Under the pieces are notes generated by a model. The model had not been told where the DNA came from. It saw nothing but the letters and a program-made list of their open reading frames with translations, and made no database searches. From positions 3,787,001 through 3,851,000 of the forward strand of contig NZ_JACHNC010000001.1 of assembly GCF_014205215.1 (NCBI RefSeq): DNA of 64,000 nucleotides, given 5' to 3'. Below are positions 37,779 to 46,471 of the stretch, one piece after another. Position 1 is the first letter of the stretch. Every line of letters starts with the position of its first letter. The position numbers were made by a program, and so were the translations under genes. This DNA comes from Actinoplanes lobatus. GTDB taxonomy: Bacteria > Actinomycetota > Actinomycetes > Mycobacteriales > Micromonosporaceae.

Positions 37779-39769
37779 AGGAAGCAAGTCAGCTGCACCA
37801 CACTGTTCGGCGGGACCGGAGTGCCACCCGGCGGGTTCTGCTGCCGGACCGTGGCGTTCGGGTCGATGTTGATCTGCACCTGGAAGCCCATGCCCTGGAG
37901 CGTGGCCTGCGCCTGCTGGCACGGCTGGTTCGTCAGGTCGGGCAGGGTGAGCTGCGCGGGACCCTTGCTCACCTGGAGGGTGACCTTGGTGTTCTTCTCC
38001 GCGCCGGTGCCCGCCTTGGGGCTCTGCCCGATCACCGTGTCGGCGGGCTTGTCGCTCTCCACCGTCTCCTCGGCGGCCTGCAGGCCCCGCTGCGCCAGGA
38101 TCGTACGAGCGTTGTTGATGTTCTCGCCGACCAGGTTGGGCACCGTGATCGGCGCCTTGCCCTTGCTCAGCACCAGCGTCACCGTCGAACCGGGCTTGAG
38201 CTCGGTGCCCGCCTTCGGGTCGGTGGAGATCACCACACCCTCCGGCGCGGTGTCGCTGTAGACCGCCTTGCCCTGCTTCACCTTCAGCCTGAGTGCCTCC
38301 AGCTCGGCCTTGGCATAGGTCAGCTCCTGGCCCTCCAGCTCCGGAACCGGATGCACCTCGGGGCCCAGCGACAGGATCACCCGGATCGTGTCGCCCTTGA
38401 CGATCTTCGCCAGCGGGCCCGGGTCCTGGCTGACCACCGAGCCCTCGGGCACGGTCTCGCTGTACTGCCCGTCGCCGATGAAGACCTCGAAACCCTGCTG
38501 TTTCGCGTACGCGACCGCCTGGTCCTGGCTCATCGTGAGCAGCTGGGGTGTCTCCGTGTACCGCCCCGAGGTGACCCACCAGGTGCTGCCGATCACGACC
38601 AGCGCCATCAGGGCGACCAGCGCGGTCAGCATGACCCGGCGGCGGTCCTCGAAGAACCCGGCCGCACCGGCGGCGGGCGGGGCGCTCCGCCGGTGCGGCG
38701 CGCTGCTCCGGCCACCCTGCTCCGGCAGCCGCGCCCAGGACGGGCGGTGCGACGCCTGGTAGTTGCCGCCCTGGACCGGCGGCACGATGGCCGTCGCGTC
38801 CGGCGCGGACACGGTGGGCACGATCGTGGTGGCGTCGCCCGCGCCGGGCCGGCCCGGGATCTGGCGCAGCATCGCCGTCTCCGCGTGGGTGACGCCGAGG
38901 CCGTCACGGGCCGCCTGCACCTCGCTCAGCATGGCGCCGGCGTCGGTGGGCCGGGAGCCGGGGTCACGCCGGGTGGCCCGGGAGACGAGCTGGTCGAGGA
39001 CCGGGGGCAGGCCCGGAGCGATCGTGGACGGGACCGGCACGTCGTTGTCCACGTGCTGCCAGGCCACCTCGATCGGTTCGGCGCCGTCGTACGGCACCCG
39101 GCCGGTGAGCATCTCGAAGAGCACGACGCCGGCCGAGTAGACGTCGGTGCGCGCGTCCGCCTGACCGGTCTGCACCAGCTCCGGGGCCACGTAGGCCACG
39201 GTCGCCATGAGCTGCCCGGTGTCGTCGACGCTGCTCGCCTCGATGGCCCGCGCCAGACCGAAGTCGGCGACCTTGACCACGGCGTCCACCAGGTCCGCGG
39301 ACCCGCCGCTGGGCGCCTCGGCGACCAGCACGTTCTCCGGCTTGACGTCACGGTGCACCAGACCGGCGCGGTGCGCGGCGGCGATCGCGGCCAGCATCTG
39401 ATCGAGGATCGCGAGCGCCTCGACCGGTGTCAGCTTGACCCGCTGGCTGAGCAGCTCACGCAGCGTCTTGCCCTGCACGAACTCCATCACCAGGTAGGGG
39501 AGACCCTGGTGGCGGCCCTGGTCGTAGACGGCCACGACGTTCGGGTGCGTGAGGCGGGCGATCGTCTTCGCCTCGTCGGTGAACCGGTCGACGAAGTGGA
39601 CGTTGGTGGCCTGCGAGGGGTGAATGATTTTCAGTGCGACGGTGCGCTCGAGGCGCTCGTCGGTGGCGCGGTAGACGGTCGCCATGCCACCACGGGCGAC
39701 GCGACCGGTGATCCGGTAGCGCCCGTCAATCGTTGTGCCGATCAACGTATCGGCGACTGTGGTGTCCAT
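37775..39769 (-). CDS. pknL: PknL-type membrane Ser/Thr kinase with PASTA repeats
   Basis: 664 residues. Kinase domain about 15-290: VARGGMATVYRA, VALKII (ATP Lys), VHRDVKPENVLV, VADFGLARA, VAYVAPELV, DVYSAGVVLFEMLTG. A juxtamembrane linker precedes the TM helix (MLTALVALMALVVIGSTWWV) and four extracellular PASTA repeats follow (e.g. VPNLVGENINNARTILAQRG, LPDLTNQPCQQAQATLQGMG). PASTA domains bind muropeptides in relatives. Mycobacterial PknL sits in the same block but is shorter. A wHTH gene like its known substrate Rv2175c lies nearby at 40566. Confidence 0.94.
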   Translation of the reverse strand: MDTTVADTLIGTTIDGRYRITGRVARGGMATVYRATDERLERTVALKIIHPSQATNVHFVDRFTDEAKTIARLTHPNVVAVYDQGRHQGLPYLVMEFVQGKTLRELLSQRVKLTPVEALAILDQMLAAIAAAHRAGLVHRDVKPENVLVAEAPSGGSADLVDAVVKVADFGLARAIEASSVDDTGQLMATVAYVAPELVQTGQADARTDVYSAGVVLFEMLTGRVPYDGAEPIEVAWQHVDNDVPVPSTIAPGLPPVLDQLVSRATRRDPGSRPTDAGAMLSEVQAARDGLGVTHAETAMLRQIPGRPGAGDATTIVPTVSAPDATAIVPPVQGGNYQASHRPSWARLPEQGGRSSAPHRRSAPPAAGAAGFFEDRRRVMLTALVALMALVVIGSTWWVTSGRYTETPQLLTMSQDQAVAYAKQQGFEVFIGDGQYSETVPEGSVVSQDPGPLAKIVKGDTIRVILSLGPEVHPVPELEGQELTYAKAELEALRLKVKQGKAVYSDTAPEGVVISTDPKAGTELKPGSTVTLVLSKGKAPITVPNLVGENINNARTILAQRGLQAAEETVESDKPADTVIGQSPKAGTGAEKNTKVTLQVSKGPAQLTLPDLTNQPCQQAQATLQGMGFQVQINIDPNATVRQQNPPGGTPVPPNSVVQLTCFL

Positions 39770-39860
39770 CGGCGTGAAGTGTATGTGTCTTTCCAGTGGG
39801 GGTGACCCAGGATGTCACAGCTGAGTCCAAACGGGTACCTAGACCGGCGTGACCAGCACT

Positions 39861-40529
39861 TCAGCGTTGCCAGCGACGGTGGCGGCGGTCACTGTCGCCG
39901 CTTGGTTCGCTGATGTCCGGGGTGGGGGAGACGCTCCCGCTCGCGGACGGGGAGGCTGAAATGTCCGGCTCGGCGGACGTCGCCGAGGGCGCCGCGGTCG
40001 GTGTCGGGGCCGGCGGCGTCTCGCAGTCACAGCCCGGCGTGGGGGGTCGCGTGACGGCCCGGCGGGTGGTGGGAGCGGTCGTCCGTGCGGTGCTCCGAAC
40101 CGAGGTCGGGGTGATCTTCGTGACGACCCGCGGCCTCCTCTCCCGGGCCACCGGCACGGCACCCATCCCGGCCACCCCGCCCACCGGTTCCACCTCGTCC
40201 GGCGGCAGCGGCGCCGCGACCGCCGGCGGCGCGCTCGGCCGCTCGGCCATCTCCCCGGCGAACGTCGTGGTGGCGGCCAGATAGGACCCGGCCGCGCCGG
40301 TCAGCCCGAGGGCACAGAACGCGGTAACCGCGACAAATCGCCGCGGTGGCCGGGCGTCGGTCCGCGGCGGTTCCCCCGGCAGGTCCACGAGGGACCCCGG
40401 GAAGGTGGACATCCCGGTCGAGGTGACGTCCGGCTGCGGATCCCGGCCGGCCGGGCGGCGGCCCAGGTCGTAGCAGACCGAACGCCAGGCCCCGGCCATC
40501 TCCCCACGGACGTTCCGCCACAGGCTCAT
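39861..40529 (-). CDS. single-TM protein with long Ser/Thr/Pro-rich exterior
   Basis: 222 residues, no family recognised. N-terminal cytoplasmic part (MSLWRNVRGEMAGAWRSVCY ... LPGEPPRTDARPPRR), one TM (FVAVTAFCALGLTGAAGSYLA), then ~130 residues rich in Pro, Thr, Ser and Ala (TTRRAVTRPPTPGCDCETPP; SASGSVSPTPDI). Codon bias is native. Divergent from the Rv2175c-like gene with 36 bp between. It might be a PknL-linked surface protein or a substrate, but that is context only. Confidence 0.65.
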   Translation of the reverse strand: MSLWRNVRGEMAGAWRSVCYDLGRRPAGRDPQPDVTSTGMSTFPGSLVDLPGEPPRTDARPPRRFVAVTAFCALGLTGAAGSYLAATTTFAGEMAERPSAPPAVAAPLPPDEVEPVGGVAGMGAVPVARERRPRVVTKITPTSVRSTARTTAPTTRRAVTRPPTPGCDCETPPAPTPTAAPSATSAEPDISASPSASGSVSPTPDISEPSGDSDRRHRRWQR

Positions 40530-40565
40530 CAAATGTTCTCCGATCTGGTCTGGCACGCTGTACAG

Positions 40566-40916
40566 GTGACCGAACCCGTAACCACCGGCCCCGCCGGTTG
40601 GATCACCCTGCCGGATGTGTCCGAAAAGCTTGGTTTGTCGATCAGCAAGGTGCACCAGCTGATCCGGGAACGCGCGCTGCTCGCGGTCCGCCGGGACGGC
40701 ATCCGGGTGGTGCCGGCCGAACTGGTCGCCAACGCGACCGTGCTCAAGCACCTGCCCGGCGTCCTGAACCTGCTGCATGACGCCGGGTACAACGACGAAG
40801 AAGCCCTCCGGTGGCTCTACGAGCCGGACGAGGGTCTCGGTGGGAACGCCGCCGTCGCCCTCGGCGGCCCGCTCGCCCGCGAGGCCAAGCGGCGCGCCCA
40901 GGCCCTCGGCTTCTGA
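40566..40916 (+). CDS. Rv2175c-like wHTH DNA-binding protein
   Basis: 116 residues: WITLPDVSEKLGLSISKVHQ is the helix-turn-helix, then RRDGIRVVPAEL, VLKHLPGVLNLLHDAGYNDEEALRWLY. Similar to mycobacterial Rv2175c, a DNA-binding substrate of PknL, and found beside pknL here too. GTG 40566 (VTEPVTTGPAGW) is preferred; ATG 40533 is nearly on top of the divergent gene's start. crtYc follows after 4 bp, so this regulator leads a carotenoid operon. Confidence 0.85.
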   Translation: MTEPVTTGPAGWITLPDVSEKLGLSISKVHQLIRERALLAVRRDGIRVVPAELVANATVLKHLPGVLNLLHDAGYNDEEALRWLYEPDEGLGGNAAVALGGPLAREAKRRAQALGF

Positions 40917-40920
40917 CCGG

Positions 40921-41253
40921 ATGCGGCAGTTCGGCTACCTGTCCGTCCTGGCCGGGTGCCTGCTGGCGGCGCTCTGGCTGGAGCCGATCCTCAAGGTCAA
41001 CGTGCTCCGCCGCGGGCGCCGCCTGATCCTGACCATCCTGCCGGTGGCGGCGGTCTTCATCCTGTGGGATCTGGCCGCCATAGCCGCAGGGCATTGGACA
41101 TTCGACCCGGAGCAGATCACCGGCGTCCACCTGCCCGGCGATCTGCCCCTGGACGAGGTGCTTTTCTTCCTGGTCGTGCCGTTGTGCGCGATTCTCGGCT
41201 TCGAGGCGGTCCGGGCCGTCCTGCGCCGCCCGGCCGGAGACGAGGAACTGTGA
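40921..41253 (+). CDS. crtYc: heterodimeric lycopene cyclase subunit CrtYc
   Basis: 110 residues, three TM helices. The family motif PLDEVLFFLVVPLCAILGFE carries the conserved acidic pair. With CrtYd it cyclises lycopene ends to beta-type rings in the membrane, as in Brevibacterium, Corynebacterium and mycobacteria. Start ATG 40921. Its TGA overlaps the crtYd GTG (GTGA). Confidence 0.87.
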   Translation: MRQFGYLSVLAGCLLAALWLEPILKVNVLRRGRRLILTILPVAAVFILWDLAAIAAGHWTFDPEQITGVHLPGDLPLDEVLFFLVVPLCAILGFEAVRAVLRRPAGDEEL

Positions 41254-41600
41254 CATACACCACAGCTGCTCTGCTGGGTGTCGCGATCGTGGTCGTTGTC
41301 GACCTGTTCGTCCTCCGTACCCGTCTGGTCACCAGACTGGTCTTCTGGGCGACATACCCGATCATCTGCACGTTTCAGCTGATCTCCAACGGCATCCTGA
41401 CCGGGCGCGGGATCGTCGTCTACGACCCGGCGGCGATCATCGGCTGGCGCCTCGTCCACGCCCCGGTGGAAGATCTCCTCTTCGGCTTCGCCCTGATCCT
41501 GCTCACCCTCTCCGTCTGGATCACCCTGGGCCGCCGCGGCATCCAGCGCACCCCCGCGGCCGGCGAGGGAAGCGCCCTGCTCCGCCGCCTCCGCTCCTGA
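41250..41600 (+). CDS. crtYd: heterodimeric lycopene cyclase subunit CrtYd
   Basis: 116 residues, three TM helices. Second half of the cyclase with the matching motif HAPVEDLLFGFALILLTLS. Start GTG 41250 (VTYTTAALLGVAIV) within the crtYc stop. The remaining carotenoid genes (crtB, crtI) are not in the window; tailoring genes are at 59-63.4 kb and a prenyl synthase at 43.7 kb. Confidence 0.87.
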   Translation: MTYTTAALLGVAIVVVVDLFVLRTRLVTRLVFWATYPIICTFQLISNGILTGRGIVVYDPAAIIGWRLVHAPVEDLLFGFALILLTLSVWITLGRRGIQRTPAAGEGSALLRRLRS

Positions 41601-41787
41601 AGATCAAAATCAGGATGTCGCATCTCGGTGGTGGGTCCGGACCGCTGCTCCCGCCGAGGGCCCGGGCCGGCTCGCTGGCCGCTGGCGCGTCCAGAACGCT
41701 CCCCGCCCCGGGCGACGTGCGTGAGTGGTCACCCTCCCCAACCCCCGTGGCCGGTCCCCCGAGTGCGCCCGGCGTGTTTCGGCCGGA

Positions 41788-42453
41788 TCAGCGGAGAGCG
41801 GCGCGGACCGCGACGGTGAGCTGTCCCAGACCGATGAGCTGGAGGACCAGCCAGGCCGCGACGGCGACGGCGAGAACCGCGGGGACCCAGCCGGGCGCGA
41901 CCACGACGGCCAGTGACGCGACGATCAGGCCCGCGACGGTGACGGCGACGCGGGTGGGCCGTTCCCCGACCGTGACGACGCCGATGTCCGGCATGCCGGC
42001 GGCCGCGGCCCGCGCGCGAACGTACTCATGCAGCCAACTCGCCGCCCCGGTGCTGACCGTGAGCCAGGCCGGGGCGCCCGCCAGCCAGAAGGCGGCCAGC
42101 CAGGCGGCCTCACCGATCCGGTCGGCGACCGAGTCGTACACGTATCCGGCCCGGCTGACCCGCCCGGTGATCACGGCGACCGCCCCGTCCAGCCCGTCCG
42201 CGGCCGCCGCGAGCAGCACCAGCGCGGCGCCGAACGCGAGGCCGCCCGCCCCGGCCGGCACGGCGAGCGGTACGGCCAGGCAGAGCAGCACCCCGGCGAG
42301 GGTCACCGTGAACGGCGTGACCCGCCGGGCCCCGAGCCAGGACCCGGTCCGGTACGCCAGCCGCACCCACCCCCGGACCAGCGCCGACGCCCGTCGCGGA
42401 TCGAAGCCGCCGTGCAGCCCGGCCCACGCCTCCGCGTACTGATCCCAGGTCAC
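41788..42453 (-). CDS. CDP-alcohol phosphatidyltransferase family protein
   Basis: 221 residues, about six TM helices. The CDP-OH-P motif is DGLDGAVAVITGRVSRAGYV followed by YDSVADR, giving D-G-x2-D/A...G-x3-D-x3-D. The usual D-G-x2-A-R reads D-G-L-D-G-A, a slight deviation in the first half. It would exchange CMP for an alcohol to make a phospholipid headgroup; the alcohol is unknown. Start GTG 42453 (VTWDQYAEAWAG). It begins 14 bp after metF, same transcript. Confidence 0.8.
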   Translation of the reverse strand: MTWDQYAEAWAGLHGGFDPRRASALVRGWVRLAYRTGSWLGARRVTPFTVTLAGVLLCLAVPLAVPAGAGGLAFGAALVLLAAAADGLDGAVAVITGRVSRAGYVYDSVADRIGEAAWLAAFWLAGAPAWLTVSTGAASWLHEYVRARAAAAGMPDIGVVTVGERPTRVAVTVAGLIVASLAVVVAPGWVPAVLAVAVAAWLVLQLIGLGQLTVAVRAALR

Positions 42454-42467
42454 GACGCCGACGCCGG

Positions 42468-43391
42468 TCAGGCAGCGGTGGCGACCTCGGCAGGGGCCAG
42501 CTGCTGCCAGACCTCCCGGGTCGCGGTGGACCGGTTCAGGGTGATGAAGTGGATCCCGGGAACGCCCTCGTCCAGGAGCCGGGCGCACATGTCCACGCAC
42601 GTCTCGATGCCCAGGGCCCGCACCGCCTCCTCGTCCCCGGCGACCCGCTCGAACCGTTCCAGCAGAGCCGGCGGGAAGGGCGCGCCGGAGAGCTGGGCGG
42701 ACCGTTCGATCGTGGCCATCCGGGTCACCGGCATGACGCCGGGCACGATCGGGGTGTCGCTGCCCGAGGCCACGACCCGATCGCGGAGACGCAGGTAGTC
42801 CTCGGCGTCGAAGAACATCTGGGTGATCGCGAAATCCGCCCCGGCCCGGCATTTGCGGACGAAGTGCTGGGTGTCGGTCTCCACGTCGGCCGAGCGCGGA
42901 TGCTTGTAGGGGAACGCCGCCACCCCGACGGTGAAATCGCCGGCCGCACGGATCAGGCGGACCAGATCCTCCGCGTACAGGATCCCGTCGGGATGCCGCA
43001 CCCACTCGCCCATCGGGTCGCCGGGCGGGTCGCCGCGAACCGCCAGGATGTTGCTGATTCCGGCGCCGGCCAGCCGCCCGATGACGTTGCGCAACTCGGC
43101 GACGGAGTGGTTCACCGCCGTGAGGTGCGCCATCGGCAGCAGCGTCGTCTCGGTGGCGACACGTTCGGTGACGGCGACGGTGGTGTCACGGGTGGTGCCG
43201 CCCGCCCCGTAGGTGATCGAGACGAAGCTGGGCCGCAGCGACTCCAGCTCCCGGATCGCCTGCCAGAGCAGTTGCTCACCGGCTGGCGTCTTCGGTGGGA
43301 AGAACTCGAACGAGAAGGTGGGCGCCGGGCCGCGGATCAGCTCACCGACCGACGGCGCGCCGGGAAGCCGGGAGGGAAGTCCGAGAGACAC
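42468..43391 (-). CDS. metF: methylenetetrahydrofolate reductase
   Basis: 307 residues, TIM barrel with FAD. TFSFEFFPPKTPAGEQ carries the catalytic Glu, then FVSITYGAGGTTRD, NILAVRGDPPGD, VAAFPYKHPRS, FAITQMFFD, PIVPGVMPVTRM. Makes 5-methyl-THF for methionine. GTG 43391 has TAGAGT (43398-43403) six bases upstream, a leaderless layout. Mycobacteria keep a related gene (Rv2172c) next to idsA2. Confidence 0.93.
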   Translation of the reverse strand: MSLGLPSRLPGAPSVGELIRGPAPTFSFEFFPPKTPAGEQLLWQAIRELESLRPSFVSITYGAGGTTRDTTVAVTERVATETTLLPMAHLTAVNHSVAELRNVIGRLAGAGISNILAVRGDPPGDPMGEWVRHPDGILYAEDLVRLIRAAGDFTVGVAAFPYKHPRSADVETDTQHFVRKCRAGADFAITQMFFDAEDYLRLRDRVVASGSDTPIVPGVMPVTRMATIERSAQLSGAPFPPALLERFERVAGDEEAVRALGIETCVDMCARLLDEGVPGIHFITLNRSTATREVWQQLAPAEVATAA

Positions 43392-43655
43392 GGGAGCACT
43401 CTACCGGCCACACCGCCCTCGATGATCCGCCCGAACGTCCGGGTCGGTCACTCTATGTGGTCGGCTTTTTCCGGTACGCGATGAAGTGTCAGCAAAAATC
43501 GGGCACGCCGTTTCGCCGTACCATGCGATCCGGGTGAGCCGTCGTGGCCGCGACGCGCGCTCCGGCATGTGACGGTCCGTCGCCGCGTGGGTCGTCCGGT
43601 GGATCGCGGTGATACGGCCGAACAGGGGGACGGACGACCAGATAGCGTCGACTCC

Positions 43656-44726
43656 GTGACGAACTCTCCGCTCGAGTCGGCCGGCCTGCGGCCGCGTGTC
43701 GACAAGGCGCTCTCCGGTTTCCTCGCCACCCAGCGCGCCCACCTGCTGGAGATCGACACGGCGCTGGCCGAGGTGGCCGACGCGGTGTCGGCGTTCGTGC
43801 TCGGTGGCGGCAAGCGGCTGCGGCCGGCGTTCGCGTACTGGGGTTTCCGCGGCGCGGGCGGCGCCGACTCGGACGAGGTCGTGGCGGCCGTCTCGGCGCT
43901 GGAGCTGGTGCAGGCGAGCGCGCTGATCCACGACGACCTGATGGACCGGTCCGACACCCGGCGCGGGGAGCCGTCGGTGCACCGCCGGTTCGAGCTGCTG
44001 CACACCGCCGAAGGCTGGCGGGGCGCGGCGGCCGGGTTCGGCGACTCGGCGGCGCTGCTGCTCGGCGACCTGGCCATGGTCTGGTCCGACGAGCTGCTGC
44101 ACTCGTCCGGGATGGCACTGGCCGACCTGGCCCGGGCGCGGCCGGTCTTCGACCAGATGCGGACCGAGGTGACCGTCGGCCAGTACCTGGACGTGCTCAC
44201 CCAGGCGACCGGCGACACATCCCTGGAACGCGCCGGCAAGGTGGCCCGCTTCAAATCGGCGAAGTACACGGTCGAACGCCCGCTCCTGCTGGGCGCGGCC
44301 CTCGCCGGCGGCGGCCCCGAAGTGTTCGCGTCGTACGCGGCGTTCGGCCTTCCGCTCGGCGAGGCCTTCCAGATGCGCGACGACGTCCTGGGCGTCTACG
44401 GCGACCCGGCCCAGACCGGCAAACCGGCCGGCGACGACCTCCGCGAGGGCAAGCGAACCTACCTGGTGGCCGCGGCCTACCAGGCGGTGGACGAGGCCAC
44501 CCGGCAGCACATGGAGTCGGCTCTCGGCGACCCGGCCCTGGACGACACCGGCGTGGAACGCCTCCGAACGATCATCCGGGAGGCGGGCGCCCTGGCCGCC
44601 ACCGAATCCCGGATCGAAACCCTGACCACCGAGGCCCTGACCGCACTGGCCGAGGCCCCCATCGAGGACGAGGCCCGAACCGTCCTGCACGCCTTGGCCG
44701 AGGCCTCCACCCACCGTTCCGGCTGA
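43656..44726 (+). CDS. idsA: polyprenyl diphosphate synthase (GGPP/IdsA type)
   Basis: 356 residues, all-trans prenyltransferase. First Asp-rich motif ALIHDDLMDRSDTRRG, second FQMRDDVLGVYGDP; also VLGGGKRLRPAFAYWGF, TVGQYLDVL and GDDLREGKRTYLV. Small residues before the first motif (QASALIHDD) fit C15-C20 products. It could supply GGPP for carotenoids. GTG 43656 is preceded by TAGCGT (43643-43648) and seven bases, consistent with a leaderless mRNA; an ATG 43569 start is less likely. Confidence 0.9.
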   Translation: MTNSPLESAGLRPRVDKALSGFLATQRAHLLEIDTALAEVADAVSAFVLGGGKRLRPAFAYWGFRGAGGADSDEVVAAVSALELVQASALIHDDLMDRSDTRRGEPSVHRRFELLHTAEGWRGAAAGFGDSAALLLGDLAMVWSDELLHSSGMALADLARARPVFDQMRTEVTVGQYLDVLTQATGDTSLERAGKVARFKSAKYTVERPLLLGAALAGGGPEVFASYAAFGLPLGEAFQMRDDVLGVYGDPAQTGKPAGDDLREGKRTYLVAAAYQAVDEATRQHMESALGDPALDDTGVERLRTIIREAGALAATESRIETLTTEALTALAEAPIEDEARTVLHALAEASTHRSG

Positions 44727-44744
44727 CCGCCTACCCCTCGCCAT

Positions 44745-44785
44745 CGAGGCCCCGACCGCTCCAGTGGAGCCTCGTCGGGGCCTCG
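44745..44785 (+). terminator. terminator of idsA
   Basis: CGAGGCCCCGAC (44745-44756) pairs with GTCGGGGCCTCG (44774-44785), 12 bp perfect, 18 bp after the stop. The loop contains a second small stem GCTCC/GGAGC. Confidence 0.75.
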
Positions 44786-45013
44786 CTTCGTCCTACGGGC
44801 CTCCACGCTGATCCGCGTTGTCCTCGCGGGCAGCCCCAGGCTTCGCGGGTTCCCGGGTTCGACCACCGCACCGATGAACGGAACGGAAGCGCTCTTTATT
44901 CGGTTGTCGGTGGTCGATGCCGCAGCCTATTTTCTCCTCAGCGAATCCGCCGGGGTGGAACGCCCTTGACCTGTGGATTCCTATTATGCAAACGATTTTC
45001 CGGGGGTGACGAA

Positions 45014-45454
45014 ATGAGTGCGGTTCTGGTTCTCAATGCCGACTGCGGGCCGCTGCACCGGGTCAGCCTCCGGCACGCGATCCGGATGCTGTTCCGCCAG
45101 GTCGCCGTGGTGCACGAGGCCCAGCAGGACACCCGGATCGGGGTCTACCCGGTGCCGACCGTGGTGCGGCTGGTCTCCTACGTGGTGACGCGGTGGCGGC
45201 GCGGGCGCGGCCCGGGCTGGTCGCGGGCCGGTGTGCTGCTGCGGGACGGGCGAAAGTGCGCCTACTGCGGCGACTCCGCCTCGACCATCGACCATGTTCT
45301 GCCCCGCTCGCGAGGCGGCCGCAACGAATGGCTGAACACCGTCGCGGCCTGCGGTCGCTGCAACAACCGCAAGCGCGACCGCACCCCCGCCGAGGCCCGC
45401 ATGCCACTCCGGATGACCCCGTTCGCCCCGATCTGGGCGGTAACGCTCACCTGA
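45014..45454 (+). CDS. HNH endonuclease family protein
   Basis: 146 residues. The C-terminal HNH fold: CAYCGDSASTIDHVLPRSRGG (first Cys pair and Asp-His), NTVAACGRCNNRKRDRTPAE (second Cys pair and Asn). Such stand-alone actinobacterial HNH proteins (start SAVLVLNADCGPLHRVSL) are common and uncharacterised; no mobile element or restriction gene is near. ATG 45014 follows GGGGGTGA. Upstream is a relatively AT-rich 130 bp, probably its promoter. Confidence 0.85.
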   Translation: MSAVLVLNADCGPLHRVSLRHAIRMLFRQVAVVHEAQQDTRIGVYPVPTVVRLVSYVVTRWRRGRGPGWSRAGVLLRDGRKCAYCGDSASTIDHVLPRSRGGRNEWLNTVAACGRCNNRKRDRTPAEARMPLRMTPFAPIWAVTLT

Positions 45455-45460
45455 TCGCGA

Positions 45461-45482
45461 CGCTACCCACCGCCCGGTAGCG
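45461..45482 (+). terminator. small hairpin after HNH gene
   Basis: CGCTACC (45461-45467) and GGTAGCG (45476-45482), 7-bp arms, 8-nt loop, six bases after the stop. Confidence 0.5.
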
Positions 45483-45501
45483 CCAGACCTTCCCCTCAAG
45501 C

Positions 45502-45539
45502 GGCGGCCGGCGGGTTTACACGGGGACCCGCCGGCCGCC
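45502..45539. terminator. strong GC-rich hairpin
   Basis: GGCGGCCGGCGGGT (45502-45515) and ACCCGCCGGCCGCC (45526-45539), 14-bp perfect arms, loop TTACACGGGG. Between convergent genes, so it could serve both. Confidence 0.8.
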
Positions 45540-45564
45540 CACCCCTCCCACCCCTCCGTTGGCA

Positions 45565-45708
45565 CGTGGGTGTGGTGCGTGCCTGCTGGTGGCGCTGCTG
45601 GCCACGTCCGCGATTTTGCTGCGCCCGCGTGGGTGTGGTGTGTGCCTGCTGGTGGCGCTGCTGGCCACGTCCGCGTTTGTTGCGCCCGCGTGGGTGCGGT
45701 GTGTGCGG
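45565..45708. repeat. two-and-a-third ~62-bp tandem repeats
   Basis: Units start at 45565 (63 bp), 45628 (61 bp) and 45689 (partial, 20 bp), each beginning CGTGGGTG and containing GTGCCTGCTGGTGGCGCTGC. They lie downstream of the DUF2306 gene stop (45722) and are not part of a recognised protein. Confidence 0.75.
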
Positions 45709-45721
45709 CTCGGAGTCCAGG

Positions 45722-46456
45722 TCATGAGGTGGTGACCTGATCCCGGGGCTCGGCCGGCTCGGTGATCCGGCGGGCTCCCGCCCCGCGGCGGGCTCCCGCC
45801 CCGCGGTGGGAACGATCGCGCTCCAGCCACCATTCGGCGATGAGCAGCGGGATGGTCCACCCGAGCCAGGCCGTGGCGGCTGAGGCCACCCATGCCAGGA
45901 GTCCTTCGTCGCCGTGGAAGGTCGTCTCCAGTTGGGGCATCAGGGCTATCACGAAGATCGCGCCCCAGATGCGGTTGGTGATGATCGAGGCGGTGAGCGC
46001 GAAGCTGCGGATCATCCACCGGCGGTGCTCGCCGAACCGGTGGTGGCGGGCGGCCCGCCAGCCTTTCACGGTCACGTAGAGCCAGACCGCCGCGAGCAGC
46101 ATGTTGCTGGCCCGGGTGGCCGGCCCGAACGGGCTGAGCGAACCGATCGTGAGGGCCGCGACGCCGGCGGGCAGGACGCCGCCGAACACGTAGACCCGGC
46201 CGAGCCGCCGGTGCGCGACCGGATGCCGGCGGCGGAACCATGGCCAGATCTGGAAGACCGAACTGACCAGAGCCACGCTGCCGAACAGCACATGCGGCAC
46301 GAGCAGCCAGAAGTGCGCGACACCGAGCTCCGGTGGCTGCGGAACGCGGGATCGCGCCGGGTCGAAGCTGAGATACGGCGGGATCGAGAAGGCCACGAAG
46401 ATCACCACGATCGCCGCGAACGGAACGATCCACGGGCGCTGCCACCATCGAGTCAC
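45722..46456 (-). CDS. DUF2306 integral membrane protein
   Basis: 244 residues, about six TM helices. Family features: HFWLLVPHVLFGSVALVSSV, VAHRRLGRVYVFGGVLPAG, and FGEHRRWMIRSFALTAS with conserved His residues, as in DUF2306 and related cytochrome-b-like membrane proteins. The hydrophilic tail contains a duplicated RGAGAR element from an 18-bp DNA repeat. GTG 46456. Divergent from a TetR gene with two dyads in between, so its expression is inducible by an unknown ligand. Confidence 0.8.
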   Translation of the reverse strand: MTRWWQRPWIVPFAAIVVIFVAFSIPPYLSFDPARSRVPQPPELGVAHFWLLVPHVLFGSVALVSSVFQIWPWFRRRHPVAHRRLGRVYVFGGVLPAGVAALTIGSLSPFGPATRASNMLLAAVWLYVTVKGWRAARHHRFGEHRRWMIRSFALTASIITNRIWGAIFVIALMPQLETTFHGDEGLLAWVASAATAWLGWTIPLLIAEWWLERDRSHRGAGARRGAGARRITEPAEPRDQVTTS

Positions 46457-46471
46457 GTCACGCTCCTAACT

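Noticed and set aside
37779..38579. Long N-terminal extension of endonuclease IV (total 553 codons)
   Set aside because: It lies entirely inside the pknL gene in another frame; family length is met from GTG 37778.
41601..41787. Terminator or small gene between crtYd and the CDP-alcohol enzyme
   Set aside because: Only a weak TCCTGA/TCAGGA stem near the crtYd stop and a 10-bp GGTCCGGACC palindrome; nothing firm enough to list.
45565..45708. Possible CRISPR array
   Set aside because: Only two and a third contiguous ~62-bp units, no unique spacers, no cas genes.
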